A stretch of DNA of 64,000 bases from Tenericutes bacterium MZ-XQ. GTDB lineage: Bacteria; Bacillota_I; Bacilli_A; Acholeplasmatales; Acholeplasmataceae. The notes below the pieces were generated by a model that searched no databases, had not been told where the DNA came from, and worked only from the letters and a program-made list of their open reading frames with translations. Position numbers and translations under genes: made by a program. Below, in pieces: positions 18,116 through 27,468 of the stretch. The stretch lies in NCBI GenBank assembly GCA_002838205.1, contig CP017950.1:434001-498000 (forward strand), written 5' to 3'. Positions within the stretch are counted from its first letter, which is position 1. The number at the start of each line of letters is the position of its first letter.

Positions 18116-18144
18116 AAAAACTTACACAAGTGTAATGTGTAAGT
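18116..18144 (-). terminator. Probable terminator of polysaccharide cluster
   Basis: A 9-bp stem (ACTTACACA with TGTGTAAGT) and 7-nt loop are followed on the minus strand by TTTTTCG. It would stop minus-strand transcripts from the polysaccharide cluster, whose last gene ends at 18337, before the guaBA promoter. Confidence 0.65.
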
Positions 18145-18242
18145 CATATCTTTTCCGTAAAACATTGTACTAGTATTGATATGCAAAAATAGACGTTTTT
18201 TTCTATGAACTAGTTAGACACTTATTATCTTTACAAAGGCCA

Positions 18243-18262
18243 AATCATGCAATTGCATGATT
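18243..18262. repeat. 20-bp perfect palindrome downstream of polysaccharide cluster
   Basis: AATCATGCAATTGCATGATT is self-complementary over its whole length. No T-run follows on either strand, so it is more likely a dimeric protein-binding site than a terminator. It lies between the cluster's last gene and the guaBA promoter. Confidence 0.5.
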
Positions 18263-18295
18263 GTAATGTATACAATGTTATTAATCTTGCCTTAT

Positions 18296-18328
18296 CCCTT
18301 TACTAAAGACTGTCGGTCATTGTGAAAA
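18296..18328 (-). repeat. Copy A of imperfect inverted repeat bracketing ~33 kb
   Basis: The minus strand reads TTTTCACAATGAC, a four-base insert, then AGTCTTTAGTAAAGGG. A second copy in the opposite orientation lies at 51657-51685. Apart from the four-base gap, 26 of 29 bases agree. It begins 9 bp after the stop of the last polysaccharide gene. Confidence 0.45.
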
Positions 18329-18336
18329 CCTACACT

Positions 18337-19473
18337 TTAAACATCGTTAATTAGAAAATTTTTTATTGTCATTGATATATACTCAATATCTTCATCGGTT
18401 AAATATGGATGCATTGGTAAAGATAAAACCGTTTCACATAACCTATTAGTGACAGTGTAATCCTCATCCCCAATACCTAAATCTAAAAATGCTGTTTGCT
18501 TATGCATAGGTTTTGTATAATATATCATACTTGGTATTCCATTTTCTGACAAGTATTGTTTCAATGCATCTCTTTGGTTTTTACTTTTTAGTTTCACTGT
18601 ATACTGTGCAAAACTTGATATATATCCATTTGGAATGTATGGAACATCAAGGAAGTCAGATAGTAACTTATTATATTTCAAATAAACATTGTTAATAGAT
18701 GTTAGCTCATTATTTATGAACTCATCAAACTTCACATTAAGAATTGCAGCTTGTAAAGTGTCTAATCTTGAATTTACACCTATTCTGATGTTATCATATT
18801 TGTCCTCACCTTTACCATGAATTCTAAGAGATATAAGTAATGCAGCTAAGTCCTCATCATTTGTAAAAATTGCTCCACCATCACCGTAACAGCCAAGTGG
18901 TTTTGCTGGAAAAAACGAAGTGGTTGCGGCATCGCCAAAACTACATGCTCTTTTTCCATCTTGTTCAGCTCCAAATCCTTGTGCACCATCTTCTAAAATT
19001 AACAGATTATATTTTTTTGCGATTTTTTCTATATTTTTATAGTCTGCTAATAATCCAAACAAATCAACTGGAATTATAACTTTTGGCTTTAAATTAGAAT
19101 TTTTTATAGTTTCATTGATTTTCACTTCTAGTTTTTTAGGATCAATATTAAATGTTTTTTCATCTACATCGACAAATATTGGTGTTGCTCCAACAAAAGA
19201 AACCACTTCTGCTGTTGCGAAAAATGTAAAGTCAGGAACAAATACTGCATCACCTTTTCCGATTCCCCATGCTCTTAAGACGAGAGACAAGGCATCAGTC
19301 CCATTAGCACAAGAGATGCAATGTTTAACACCAACATATTCAGCTAATCTTCTCTCAAGTTCATTAACTTGTTTTCCACTAATGAAGTTCGTTGAATTTA
19401 TAACATCTTGTATAGCATCTTGAACTCTATCTCTAATCACATAATATTGTTTACTCAAATCTCTAAATTCCAT
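18337..19473 (-). CDS. wbpE: PLP-dependent sugar aminotransferase, WbpE-like (DegT/DnrJ/EryC1/StrS)
   Basis: Aminotransferase of 378 residues that should convert UDP-3-keto-GlcNAcA to UDP-2-acetamido-3-amino-glucuronate using glutamate. The family motifs are visible: SCANGTDAL (phosphate binding), ILEDGAQGFGAE (Asp for the PLP ring nitrogen) and FFPAKPLGCYGDGG with the PLP lysine. Its place next to WbpD-, WbpB-, WbpA- and WbpI-like genes is the main reason for assigning the substrate. It is the last gene of the polysaccharide operon, 10 bp after the acyltransferase gene. Confidence 0.87.
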   Translation of the reverse strand: MEFRDLSKQYYVIRDRVQDAIQDVINSTNFISGKQVNELERRLAEYVGVKHCISCANGTDALSLVLRAWGIGKGDAVFVPDFTFFATAEVVSFVGATPIFVDVDEKTFNIDPKKLEVKINETIKNSNLKPKVIIPVDLFGLLADYKNIEKIAKKYNLLILEDGAQGFGAEQDGKRACSFGDAATTSFFPAKPLGCYGDGGAIFTNDEDLAALLISLRIHGKGEDKYDNIRIGVNSRLDTLQAAILNVKFDEFINNELTSINNVYLKYNKLLSDFLDVPYIPNGYISSFAQYTVKLKSKNQRDALKQYLSENGIPSMIYYTKPMHKQTAFLDLGIGDEDYTVTNRLCETVLSLPMHPYLTDEDIEYISMTIKNFLINDV

Positions 19474-19483
19474 ACATGTTCAC

Positions 19484-20380
19484 CTATCTTATTGTTTTTA
19501 AGAAAGCAATAAACTTACTATGATCAATAGCAAAGTTTCCAGTTACAGTTGAGTTATCAGGGACATTACGTGTTACTACAGAACCTAAAGATACAGTAAC
19601 ATTATCACCTATTACTAAACCGTTGCTTATCGTCGCGTTGATACCTAACCAACAATCCTTACCTACAACTGTTCTTCCACCAAATTTTACACCTGCAGTA
19701 ATAAATGTTCTTTCACCAATTATGCAATCATGAGCTATATGAACAAAATTATCAATTTTGACATCATTTTTCAGAATTGTTTTTCCACCAAGTACACCTC
19801 TATCTATACAACAATTATGCTGAACTTCTACATTATCATTTATATACAATAATCCACCAGTTTTTACAGGAATTACTGTGTTGTTATCACTTAAAAACTG
19901 AAAACCTGATGAACCTAGCACAGTATTAGATCTAATAGTTACATTATCTCCAATAATGACTCCGCCATGTATAATAACACCATCCTCAATTTTGCTATTT
20001 TTTCCAATTTGAATACTGTTATTATCTAATGTTGCATTTGGAGAAATAGAAGCACTTTGATCTATCATATTATCAAATTTTTCCCAATAAAATTCTTTTT
20101 CAACTAAATGATTATGGAGTGCATAAAAACTTGCTTTTGGATTCTCGGTAACGATTACTCCTATTTCACTTTGAATAAACCTTTCTACTAAATCTTCTGT
20201 TGTAATTACAGCAGAAATACTTTGATTATCTAATATTGAATTAATAAACTTCACATCACTTAAAAATGATAACACTCCAAATTTTGTAAATTCACTTGTA
20301 GCCATGCCTAATTGATTAAAATCAGCATCCTTGACTAACTTTGTATCGTTTATTAACTTCACTACTTCTGATAGTTTCAT
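19484..20380 (-). CDS. LpxD-like hexapeptide acyltransferase in WbpD position
   Basis: Left-handed beta-helix acyltransferase of 298 residues. An N-terminal domain (~1-100) resembling the UDP-sugar-binding domain of LpxD precedes hexapeptide repeats (VIIHGGVIIGDNVTIRSNTV and others) with the probable catalytic His in FVHIAHDCIIG. It overlaps the WbpB-like gene by 4 bp and precedes the WbpE-like gene. In the pathway order it fills the role of WbpD, the 3-N-acetyltransferase. True WbpD proteins are much shorter, so this is an LpxD-form enzyme probably adapted to acetylate UDP-GlcNAc3NA. Lipid A synthesis is not suggested by anything else here. Confidence 0.8.
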   Translation of the reverse strand: MKLSEVVKLINDTKLVKDADFNQLGMATSEFTKFGVLSFLSDVKFINSILDNQSISAVITTEDLVERFIQSEIGVIVTENPKASFYALHNHLVEKEFYWEKFDNMIDQSASISPNATLDNNSIQIGKNSKIEDGVIIHGGVIIGDNVTIRSNTVLGSSGFQFLSDNNTVIPVKTGGLLYINDNVEVQHNCCIDRGVLGGKTILKNDVKIDNFVHIAHDCIIGERTFITAGVKFGGRTVVGKDCWLGINATISNGLVIGDNVTVSLGSVVTRNVPDNSTVTGNFAIDHSKFIAFLKTIR

Positions 20381-21453
20381 TTTAAAATCTCCTTTTTCAT
20401 ACTTAAGGTTGAAAAATTGTAAATTGGAAGTTTTACAGGTTTTCTCTCTTGTGCAGATTTATATATAGCTAAAACCAATTCTAAAGCATTACGTCCATCT
20501 AAAGCCGTTACATATGGTGTAACATTATTTTCTATAGAGGTAATTACATTTGCATATAAAGGTGTATGTCCAAAACCATAAACCGTAGGTGGATTTTCTC
20601 TATACTTTTCTTTAACTTCTTCTGAATCATCTAGATTATCTGCAAACATCCATTCTTCAATAATATTTACAGATTTACCACCAGCTTTGACGGTTCCTTT
20701 TTCTCCAAAAATGTATAGCGTTTCTTCTAAATTTCTTGGATAAACATTTGTAGTTCCTTCAATGATGCCATATGATCCATTTCTGAATTTTACAATTGCT
20801 ATCCCTAAATCTTCGGCTTCAATATAATCATGTTTAAGATTATCCGTGTATGCAAACACTTCGTCGATTTCATTTCCCATCATCCATCTCAATAAATCTA
20901 TGTTGTGTATACACTGATTCATTAATGCACCACCATCTTGTTCCCATGTACCTCTCCAAGGTGCTTGGGTATAATAATCTTTTCCTCTATTCCATCTAAT
21001 ATGTGCAGTTCCATAGAATAATTTCCCAAATCTGTTTTGTTCAATCGATTCTCTTATCTTTTGTACTGATTTGTTAAATCTATTTTGATGACAAGCACTT
21101 ACAACAACACTGTATTTTTTTGATAGTTCAATGATTTCATCAGCATCATTTAGAGAAAGTGCTATTGGTTTTTCAATTATCAAGTGAATACCTTTTTTAA
21201 TACAATACTTTGCAATTTCTGCATGATTTCCACTTTCGGTCGCAATTGCAATTAAATCTGGTTTTTCATGATCAATCATTAACTTGTAATCAGTGTAACT
21301 TTTTGCAGTTGATTGCAATTCATAATCATTAATATGTTTGATTGCTTTGTCAATAACAATATCACATAATCCAACGATATTTAATTTATTATTTATTGCA
21401 GCTGTTAGATGATTGGGTGAAATTCTCCCACATCCAATCAATGCGTATTTCAT
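20377..21453 (-). CDS. wbpB: Gfo/Idh/MocA oxidoreductase, WbpB-like
   Basis: NAD-dependent oxidoreductase (about 358 residues from ATG at 21453; three extra codons upstream are possible). The Rossmann motif GCGRISPNHLTA opens the protein, IIEKPIALSLNDAD carries the conserved EKP, and GGALMNQCIHNIDLL with its Gly-Gly and His-Asp pair is the family's active-site helix. In the WbpABEDI pathway it oxidises C3 of UDP-GlcNAcA. The gene lies directly between wbpA-like and acyltransferase genes with tight spacing. Confidence 0.85.
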   Translation of the reverse strand: MKYALIGCGRISPNHLTAAINNKLNIVGLCDIVIDKAIKHINDYELQSTAKSYTDYKLMIDHEKPDLIAIATESGNHAEIAKYCIKKGIHLIIEKPIALSLNDADEIIELSKKYSVVVSACHQNRFNKSVQKIRESIEQNRFGKLFYGTAHIRWNRGKDYYTQAPWRGTWEQDGGALMNQCIHNIDLLRWMMGNEIDEVFAYTDNLKHDYIEAEDLGIAIVKFRNGSYGIIEGTTNVYPRNLEETLYIFGEKGTVKAGGKSVNIIEEWMFADNLDDSEEVKEKYRENPPTVYGFGHTPLYANVITSIENNVTPYVTALDGRNALELVLAIYKSAQERKPVKLPIYNFSTLSMKKEILK

Positions 21454-21467
21454 TCTAATCATCCTTC

Positions 21468-22769
21468 CTAGAGCAACTCAATGTTTTCTCTATTTTTCAC
21501 TTTTTTTAATGCATTCTTTGTGTCAAAAATTATTTGTGAATTTTCTTGAACATAATTATAATCCACATTAGTGTGGGCAGTTGTAACTATAACAAGATCG
21601 GCATGCTTCAATGCGTCCGAACTTAATTCTTGCAGACCATTTTTCACTTTACCGTGTTCTTTATATTCAAAAATATATGGATCGTAATACATAACATTTG
21701 CTCCAAGTTTCTCAAGTTCATTGATAACCTCGATTGCAGGACTTTCTCTATAATCTTCAATATCTTGTTTATATGCAACACCTAATACTAAAATATTTGA
21801 ACCATTAACTGATTTTTTAAATCTATTTAGAATTTTAGAACTACGTTCAGCACAATATTCTGACATTCTATCATTTATCATCATTGATGATTCAATCATA
21901 GATGTATGAAAACCGTATTCTCTAGCTTTCCATGAAAGGTAATAAGGGTCAAGAGGAATACAGTGTCCACCTAAACCTGGCCCTGGATAAAAAGCTTGAA
22001 ATCCGTAAGGTTTTGATTTTGCAGCATCAATAACTTCCCAAATGTTAATGTCCATCTTATTGCATAATATTGCCAACTCATTTACTAAACCAATATTAAT
22101 GTTTCGATATGTATTCTCAAGAATTTTTTCCATTTCTGCTATTGCTGGTGATGATACTCTGTGAACAGGTGCTTCAAGAATATTCTCATACATAGTAGCC
22201 GCAATGTCAGTACATTGTTTTGTAACACCACCTACAACTTTTGGTGTATTTTTTGTCTTATATATTAGATTACCCGGATCAACTCTTTCAGGAGAAAATG
22301 CAAGGAAAAAATCCACACCACACTTTAAACCTGATTTTTCTAAGATGGGTTTTAATAATTCTTCTGTTGTGCCAGGATATGTTGTAGACTCGAGTATAAT
22401 TAACATATCTTTGTGCATGTATGGAACAATGCTTTCAGCTGAGGCTCTAACGTAAGTAATATCTGGTTGTTGATACTCATCAAGTGGTGTTGGCACACAT
22501 ATACAAACTGCATCAGCAGAAGCGACTTCAGAAAAATCTGTCGTTGCTCTAAGTTTCCCATTATCAACAATCTTCTTTAAATCTTCATTTATAACATCAC
22601 CAATATAATTTATTCCCGAGTTAACCTTAAGAATTTTATCCTCTTGAATATCAAACCCAATGGTAGTATACCCTGCTTTTGCCTTTTCTACAGCTAGTGG
22701 TAGACCTACATATCCTAGTCCAATAACCCCTAGTATTGCTGTTTTATCCTTTAACTTATCTTTTAACAT
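21468..22769 (-). CDS. wbpA: UDP-GlcNAc 6-dehydrogenase, WbpA/WecC family
   Basis: Nucleotide-sugar dehydrogenase of 433 residues, NAD-dependent, oxidising UDP-HexNAc C6 to the uronic acid. The N-terminal Rossmann motif is GVIGLGYVGLPLAVEKAKAG. The STTYPGTTEELL segment and PGPGLGGHCIPLDPYYLSW with the catalytic Cys are diagnostic of the UDP-GlcNAc/ManNAc dehydrogenase branch. The C-terminal UDP-binding domain includes VAYKQDIEDYRESPA. It follows the epimerase gene by 2 bp. The choice of GlcNAc as substrate follows from the presence of wbpB- and wbpE-like genes. Confidence 0.92.
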   Translation of the reverse strand: MLKDKLKDKTAILGVIGLGYVGLPLAVEKAKAGYTTIGFDIQEDKILKVNSGINYIGDVINEDLKKIVDNGKLRATTDFSEVASADAVCICVPTPLDEYQQPDITYVRASAESIVPYMHKDMLIILESTTYPGTTEELLKPILEKSGLKCGVDFFLAFSPERVDPGNLIYKTKNTPKVVGGVTKQCTDIAATMYENILEAPVHRVSSPAIAEMEKILENTYRNINIGLVNELAILCNKMDINIWEVIDAAKSKPYGFQAFYPGPGLGGHCIPLDPYYLSWKAREYGFHTSMIESSMMINDRMSEYCAERSSKILNRFKKSVNGSNILVLGVAYKQDIEDYRESPAIEVINELEKLGANVMYYDPYIFEYKEHGKVKNGLQELSSDALKHADLVIVTTAHTNVDYNYVQENSQIIFDTKNALKKVKNRENIELL

Positions 22770-22771
22770 TG

Positions 22772-23842
22772 TTATCTCCCTTCGAAATCTTTTATCATAA
22801 TCTCTACTATCAATTTAGATGCAGTACCATTACCATATATGTTTTTATTCTCTATTTTCATGGGCTCACTCAATGAGTCGTTAATGAAATTATTACAATC
22901 TCTTAGTTTATTGTAACCAAGTTCAACTAATTCAATCCATCCAGTATCTGGCATTATTACTATTGCTTCCTTATTGCTATAATATGCTTCTTTTTGCAAT
23001 CCACCGCTATCAGTAATGACTTTATATGAGTTTGCTACTAATCCCATTAGGTGAAAGTAATCGACTGGATTAATAATTACTAAATTATCGGTAAACTTAC
23101 TAAGATTGAATTTTTTTAATCTATCCGCTGTTCTAGGATGAATTGGTATAACAACAGGGAATTGATTTGAAATAGTATTCAAAGATTTTATTAAGGGTTC
23201 TAGTACCTCAATTTTATCAACATTAAAATCCCTATGTATGGTGCATAAAATATATTTATTTTTTTCTAATCCTAATTCTGAGAAATAGTCATAATTAAAT
23301 TGATCCTTCATTAGTAAAAATAAATCATACATAATGTCACCGACATTAAATACTGATTGTGTTATGCCCTCATTTTTTAAAACATCAATACCAAGTTGTG
23401 ACGAAACAAATAAGATATCAGAAGAATGATCAGTAAGAACCCTATTAATTTCCTCTGGCATACTTTTTGGGTTTTGTCGCAAACCCGCTTCTATATGTAC
23501 AATGCGAATATTTAGCTTTCTAGCAACTAATGCACCTGCTAAAGTCGAATTTGTATCACCATACAGAACTACATAATCCGGTTGTTCTAACATTAAAATC
23601 TCTTCTATTTTTATCATCATTAAACCAGTCATTTTACCATGAGTAGAGTTATTTATCTCCAAATTGTAGTCAGGCTGTTCAAGTTTTAGTATTTCAAAAA
23701 AACTACCAGACATATTGTAATCATAATGCTGGCCCGTATGAATTAATTTTTTCTTAATAAATGGATGTTTTTTTAATTCTTTTTGCATCATTGCTTCTTT
23801 AATGAATTGTGGTCTCGCTCCCACTATTGATATGATTTTCAT
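22772..23842 (-). CDS. wbpI: UDP-HexNAc 2-epimerase, non-hydrolysing (WbpI/WecB family)
   Basis: Epimerase of 356 residues starting with the family signature IVGARPQFIKEAMM. HTGQHYDYNMSG, YGDTNSTLAGAL, HIEAGLRQNPKSMPEEINR and a late TDSGGLQKEAYY are also present. In this cluster the likely reaction is UDP-GlcNAc3NAcA to UDP-ManNAc3NAcA (WbpI), but a UDP-GlcNAc to UDP-ManNAc role (WecB) cannot be ruled out by eye. It is followed by the wbpA-like gene after 2 bp. Confidence 0.9.
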   Translation of the reverse strand: MKIISIVGARPQFIKEAMMQKELKKHPFIKKKLIHTGQHYDYNMSGSFFEILKLEQPDYNLEINNSTHGKMTGLMMIKIEEILMLEQPDYVVLYGDTNSTLAGALVARKLNIRIVHIEAGLRQNPKSMPEEINRVLTDHSSDILFVSSQLGIDVLKNEGITQSVFNVGDIMYDLFLLMKDQFNYDYFSELGLEKNKYILCTIHRDFNVDKIEVLEPLIKSLNTISNQFPVVIPIHPRTADRLKKFNLSKFTDNLVIINPVDYFHLMGLVANSYKVITDSGGLQKEAYYSNKEAIVIMPDTGWIELVELGYNKLRDCNNFINDSLSEPMKIENKNIYGNGTASKLIVEIMIKDFEGR

Positions 23843-23928
23843 ATATTATCCTTTCTTTTATACGAATTTTATTCTACTAACTATAAGCTATCAAAAAAGT
23901 GTTTCTAATCCAGTAATATGATAAATGA

Positions 23929-25395
23929 TTACACAATTTTATAGTTATTTATGTCACGCCATGTCGAGATCAACTTACTTTTAAACAATAGTAAATATAT
24001 TACTCCCCAAACTAATGCTAATGAAATCGATTCAAATGTTTCACCTAAGTAGTTTTCAATAGTAAACAAGTTTTTGATAGTATAAAATAATGTCCCCAAT
24101 AATATATTTACTGACAATATTGATAGCATACCCTTCCATGGAAAAACATAAGATAATTTTACAGATATTTTTTTGCAAGTAATCAGTAATTGAAAAAAAT
24201 TCATAATTAAGATAGAGCACAATGTAGCAAGGGCTGGCCCAACAAAACCAAATATACTTAAAAATAAAAAATTCAAAATTACATTCAATATTAATGAGCC
24301 TACAGAACTATACAAGATTAATTTAGTCTTTCCCATGGCAGAAAGGATCATTCCAAAGTAAGTAAATCTCAATAGCAAAACCAAAGTGTAGATCCTAAAA
24401 ACATTGACACCCAATGAATATTTACTAGAATATAAAATTGAAACTACATCTGGTGCAAAAACAAAAATTCCAATTGATAAATAACAAATAAATATGAAAC
24501 TTATAGTTATCGAGTCTTTCCATAAAAATATTGCTTCATGTGTTCGTTGACTGCTTATCTTTTTAACTATTATTGGCATCACAATAGCAGTAAATGCAGT
24601 GGCAATGAATGTTACCGGTAATTCCCTTGATGCGTTAGTATATATTGCTAATTGCTCAGTTGAGAAATATCTACCAATAATCAATTTATCTAGTTGAATG
24701 CTAATTGTGCCTACAATGGTTGCTAATCCAATAGGTAAAGAATAATACAAAATATTTTTTACATTCACAAAACTTATTTTTGTATAAAGTCTTGCTTTCA
24801 ATCTAAATATTATTACGTACACAAAAATTGAAAAAATGGAATGAATTATCAAGAATAGTAAAATATAGTGTTCAAATTTGGGACTAAAAAGATAAACAAG
24901 CACTATACTTAATAATAGAAAAATTCCATGGGTAGTTTGATATATCAATAATAATTTAGTTTTTTTATAAACAATTAATACGTTTTCTATACTCGTTCGT
25001 GATATTTGAGTCCACGGAAAAATAGCAAGGAAATAGATGAAATTTTCTAATAGAGTGTTTTTAAAATATAAGACTATAATTGGGGAAACTAAGATTAGTA
25101 CCACTCCAATTATAATACTAATAACTGTTGATAATGTAAAATAAATCGACAAAAATTTTCTCTTTTGTTCTTCATCTTTGGCAAGTGCTAAAAAATAGTT
25201 AATACTATAAGGAAGCCCAAGCATAAATATCGTTGTAGCCAAATTAACAACAATTAATAACTGTGAGTATGTCCCATACTCAACCAATGATACAAGTCTC
25301 GATAAAAGCATAGCAAAAACTAATGAAACGGTCATGGTAAAGATTTTAGAGATAGTTAATTTGATTGTATCCTGCCCGATCGAATTATTTTCCAA
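23929..25395 (-). CDS. wzx: Oligosaccharide flippase, Wzx/PST family
   Basis: Integral membrane protein of 488 residues with about 12-14 hydrophobic segments spread along its length, the size and profile of Wzx-type lipid-linked oligosaccharide flippases. The N-terminal region (FAMLLSRLVSLVEYGTYSQL) and the middle GRYFSTEQLAIYTNASRELP match the MATE/PST style seen in these proteins. It would move undecaprenyl-linked repeat units to the outer face for Wzy. It lies within the polysaccharide operon, between rmlC and the epimerase. Confidence 0.85.
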   Translation of the reverse strand: MENNSIGQDTIKLTISKIFTMTVSLVFAMLLSRLVSLVEYGTYSQLLIVVNLATTIFMLGLPYSINYFLALAKDEEQKRKFLSIYFTLSTVISIIIGVVLILVSPIIVLYFKNTLLENFIYFLAIFPWTQISRTSIENVLIVYKKTKLLLIYQTTHGIFLLLSIVLVYLFSPKFEHYILLFLIIHSIFSIFVYVIIFRLKARLYTKISFVNVKNILYYSLPIGLATIVGTISIQLDKLIIGRYFSTEQLAIYTNASRELPVTFIATAFTAIVMPIIVKKISSQRTHEAIFLWKDSITISFIFICYLSIGIFVFAPDVVSILYSSKYSLGVNVFRIYTLVLLLRFTYFGMILSAMGKTKLILYSSVGSLILNVILNFLFLSIFGFVGPALATLCSILIMNFFQLLITCKKISVKLSYVFPWKGMLSILSVNILLGTLFYTIKNLFTIENYLGETFESISLALVWGVIYLLLFKSKLISTWRDINNYKIV

Positions 25396-25410
25396 GGTTT
25401 ACTCCCACTT

Positions 25411-26052
25411 TTATAATTTGTTAACTAAGTACTTAGTAAATGTTTTACCTGAATTTACTAAATCTAAAAACTTTTTATTAGATTTATCTTTTACAGAAAG
25501 CTTTATATCGCAATCAATATGTGGCCAAATAATTTTATCACCTTCAACTAATTCGCTGTTCCAAAGTAGTCCGACTTCATCATCCGGTGCATATATTCTT
25601 GTACATTTATATGCGAAAATAGCGTAATCAGATAAAACCAAATACCCGTGCGCAAAACCCTCAGGTATTAGTAATTGTTTTTTATTTTCTGAGGATAACT
25701 CAATACCATACCATGAACCGAATGTTTCTGAATTCACTCTTAAATCAACCACCACATCATAAACTTTCCCAGATATAACTCTTACACATTTTCCTTGAGG
25801 ATTATTCAGTTGAAAATGCAATCCTCTTAAAACACCTTTATTTGATTTAGATTCATTGTCTTGGACATATAAAGCAGGACTCCCATCTATATGTTTAATA
25901 TACCTATTAAACTCTTCATTGTGTGTTTCCATGAAGTAACCTCTGTGATCACCGAATACAGTGGGAGTTATTAAAAATAGATCTGAAATAATTCTATTAT
26001 TTTTGTCTTTACATAAATCAAATTGAAATTTAGATTTTTCTTTAAGATTCAT
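25411..26052 (-). CDS. rfbC: dTDP-4-dehydrorhamnose 3,5-epimerase
   Basis: RmlC-type cupin epimerase, about 213 residues from ATG at 26052, which has AGAAGG seven bases upstream. A longer reading to a GTG at 26094 overlaps the neighbouring glycosyltransferase and is less likely. Motifs: FGDHRGYFMET, GVLRGLHFQ with the catalytic His, VVVDLRVNSETFG and IPEGFAHGYLVLSD. It epimerises the dTDP-4-keto-6-deoxyglucose made by RmlA/RmlB encoded further up the same operon, giving an L-rhamnose-type precursor. Confidence 0.92.
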   Translation of the reverse strand: MNLKEKSKFQFDLCKDKNNRIISDLFLITPTVFGDHRGYFMETHNEEFNRYIKHIDGSPALYVQDNESKSNKGVLRGLHFQLNNPQGKCVRVISGKVYDVVVDLRVNSETFGSWYGIELSSENKKQLLIPEGFAHGYLVLSDYAIFAYKCTRIYAPDDEVGLLWNSELVEGDKIIWPHIDCDIKLSVKDKSNKKFLDLVNSGKTFTKYLVNKL

Positions 26053-26081
26053 TTCATAACCTTCTTTCTGATTGATAACAT

Positions 26082-27293
26082 CTAGATATCCCACAAATTT
26101 TTTGCATAGAATTCTAATATTTTTTCAGCCTGCTTACTAGAATCGAAATCTGCTAATATTTTTTTTCTTGCATTCAATCCCATCTCTCTTAAAACATCCT
26201 TATTTTTTAACAAATACTCAATTTTGTCAGCATATTTCATGTGATCCATTTCAACCATAAATCCTGATATTTCATTTTCAATAATTAAGTTACCTCCATT
26301 ACTTTTTTGTATTATTGGCACATTTTGGTAAGCCATAGCTTCTATTAAACTATGATTCACAAACACCATATCAGTTGGTAAGATAAATATAGATGCATCC
26401 AAGAAATATTCATAAGTTTTATTTGAAAAATTATGCAACTCAAAATATGATTCAAGTTTTTCTTTTTTTATACTAGTAATAAATTTTGTTTCCTCGATAT
26501 TTGCATCAAAAGCAGTCATATATCCTTTAGTGAAACCAACAACAACAAATTTAAAATCCATCTCTCTTTTTCTCAGTTCTAAAGCGATATCAATCATCAT
26601 ATATGGATTTCTAAATGCTTTTAGTGAATTCAAATAAAGAATAATATTCGTCGGCAATTTATTATACTCGTTTGGAACAGGGGTATGATTATGAAAAAAA
26701 TTCACATTTTTCATTGAGCAAATATTATATTTAACTATGTGATCGACCATATAAAGTTCTCTTATTAAGATTATATTTGATCTTCGCAATGTGTATCTAT
26801 ACGCAATTCTCAAAATTTTTCTATGTTGTGTCCAATTTAGAATTTCTCCTCCTCTACACCTAGATACTATAGGTATTTTTTTAAGTTTTGCATAAAATAC
26901 AAAAAACATTAAATCCCAAGGCATTACATCAAGATACAACTCAATATGTATAGGTTTATATTTTTTTATTAATCTAATGTAATTAATAGCATTCTTAAAA
27001 GGATTAAATACAATTTTTTTTGCAACTAATTTATCTTTAATTATATTTTCGTCACTCAAGCCTGTCTTATCAGCTGCAAAAAAAACAGTCTTTACTCCTT
27101 TTTTTTCCAACTCTTTCGAAAGATAATAAGCTTTATGAGTTAATTGATCCTGTCCAACATCTAAAATACAGTATTCAATTTCTCTGATTTTTTTATCAAC
27201 TATCATTTTGTAATCTAAATCTATTGATTTTCTATTGATTATAGGGACTATATACTCAATGCCATTAATGTTTTTTTTATAACTATTATCCAT
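26082..27293 (-). CDS. Glycosyltransferase, GT4-like (GT-B fold)
   Basis: Cytoplasmic glycosyltransferase of 403 residues. The N-terminal half contains VGQDQLTHKAYYLSKELEKK, a donor-independent acceptor domain layout. The C-terminal half carries GT4-like features (ILPTDMVFVNHSLIEAMAYQ and the NEISGFMVE turn). One of only a few transferases in the cluster, so it adds one residue of the repeat unit; donor and linkage are unknown. Confidence 0.78.
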   Translation of the reverse strand: MDNSYKKNINGIEYIVPIINRKSIDLDYKMIVDKKIREIEYCILDVGQDQLTHKAYYLSKELEKKGVKTVFFAADKTGLSDENIIKDKLVAKKIVFNPFKNAINYIRLIKKYKPIHIELYLDVMPWDLMFFVFYAKLKKIPIVSRCRGGEILNWTQHRKILRIAYRYTLRRSNIILIRELYMVDHIVKYNICSMKNVNFFHNHTPVPNEYNKLPTNIILYLNSLKAFRNPYMMIDIALELRKREMDFKFVVVGFTKGYMTAFDANIEETKFITSIKKEKLESYFELHNFSNKTYEYFLDASIFILPTDMVFVNHSLIEAMAYQNVPIIQKSNGGNLIIENEISGFMVEMDHMKYADKIEYLLKNKDVLREMGLNARKKILADFDSSKQAEKILEFYAKNLWDI

Positions 27294-27468
27294 ATTAGAA
27301 AAACCTCCATGTTATTTTGTTTAACAATCATTAAAATATAGTGAAAGCATTAAAAGATCTTATCAAAATTTATCATTAATTAACGCCTTATTATTTTATG
27401 TTTATAAGTATCCGAACCTCAATTATACTTTTCAATTAATCTTATAGTGTTTTTTTGAGTACCCAAGA

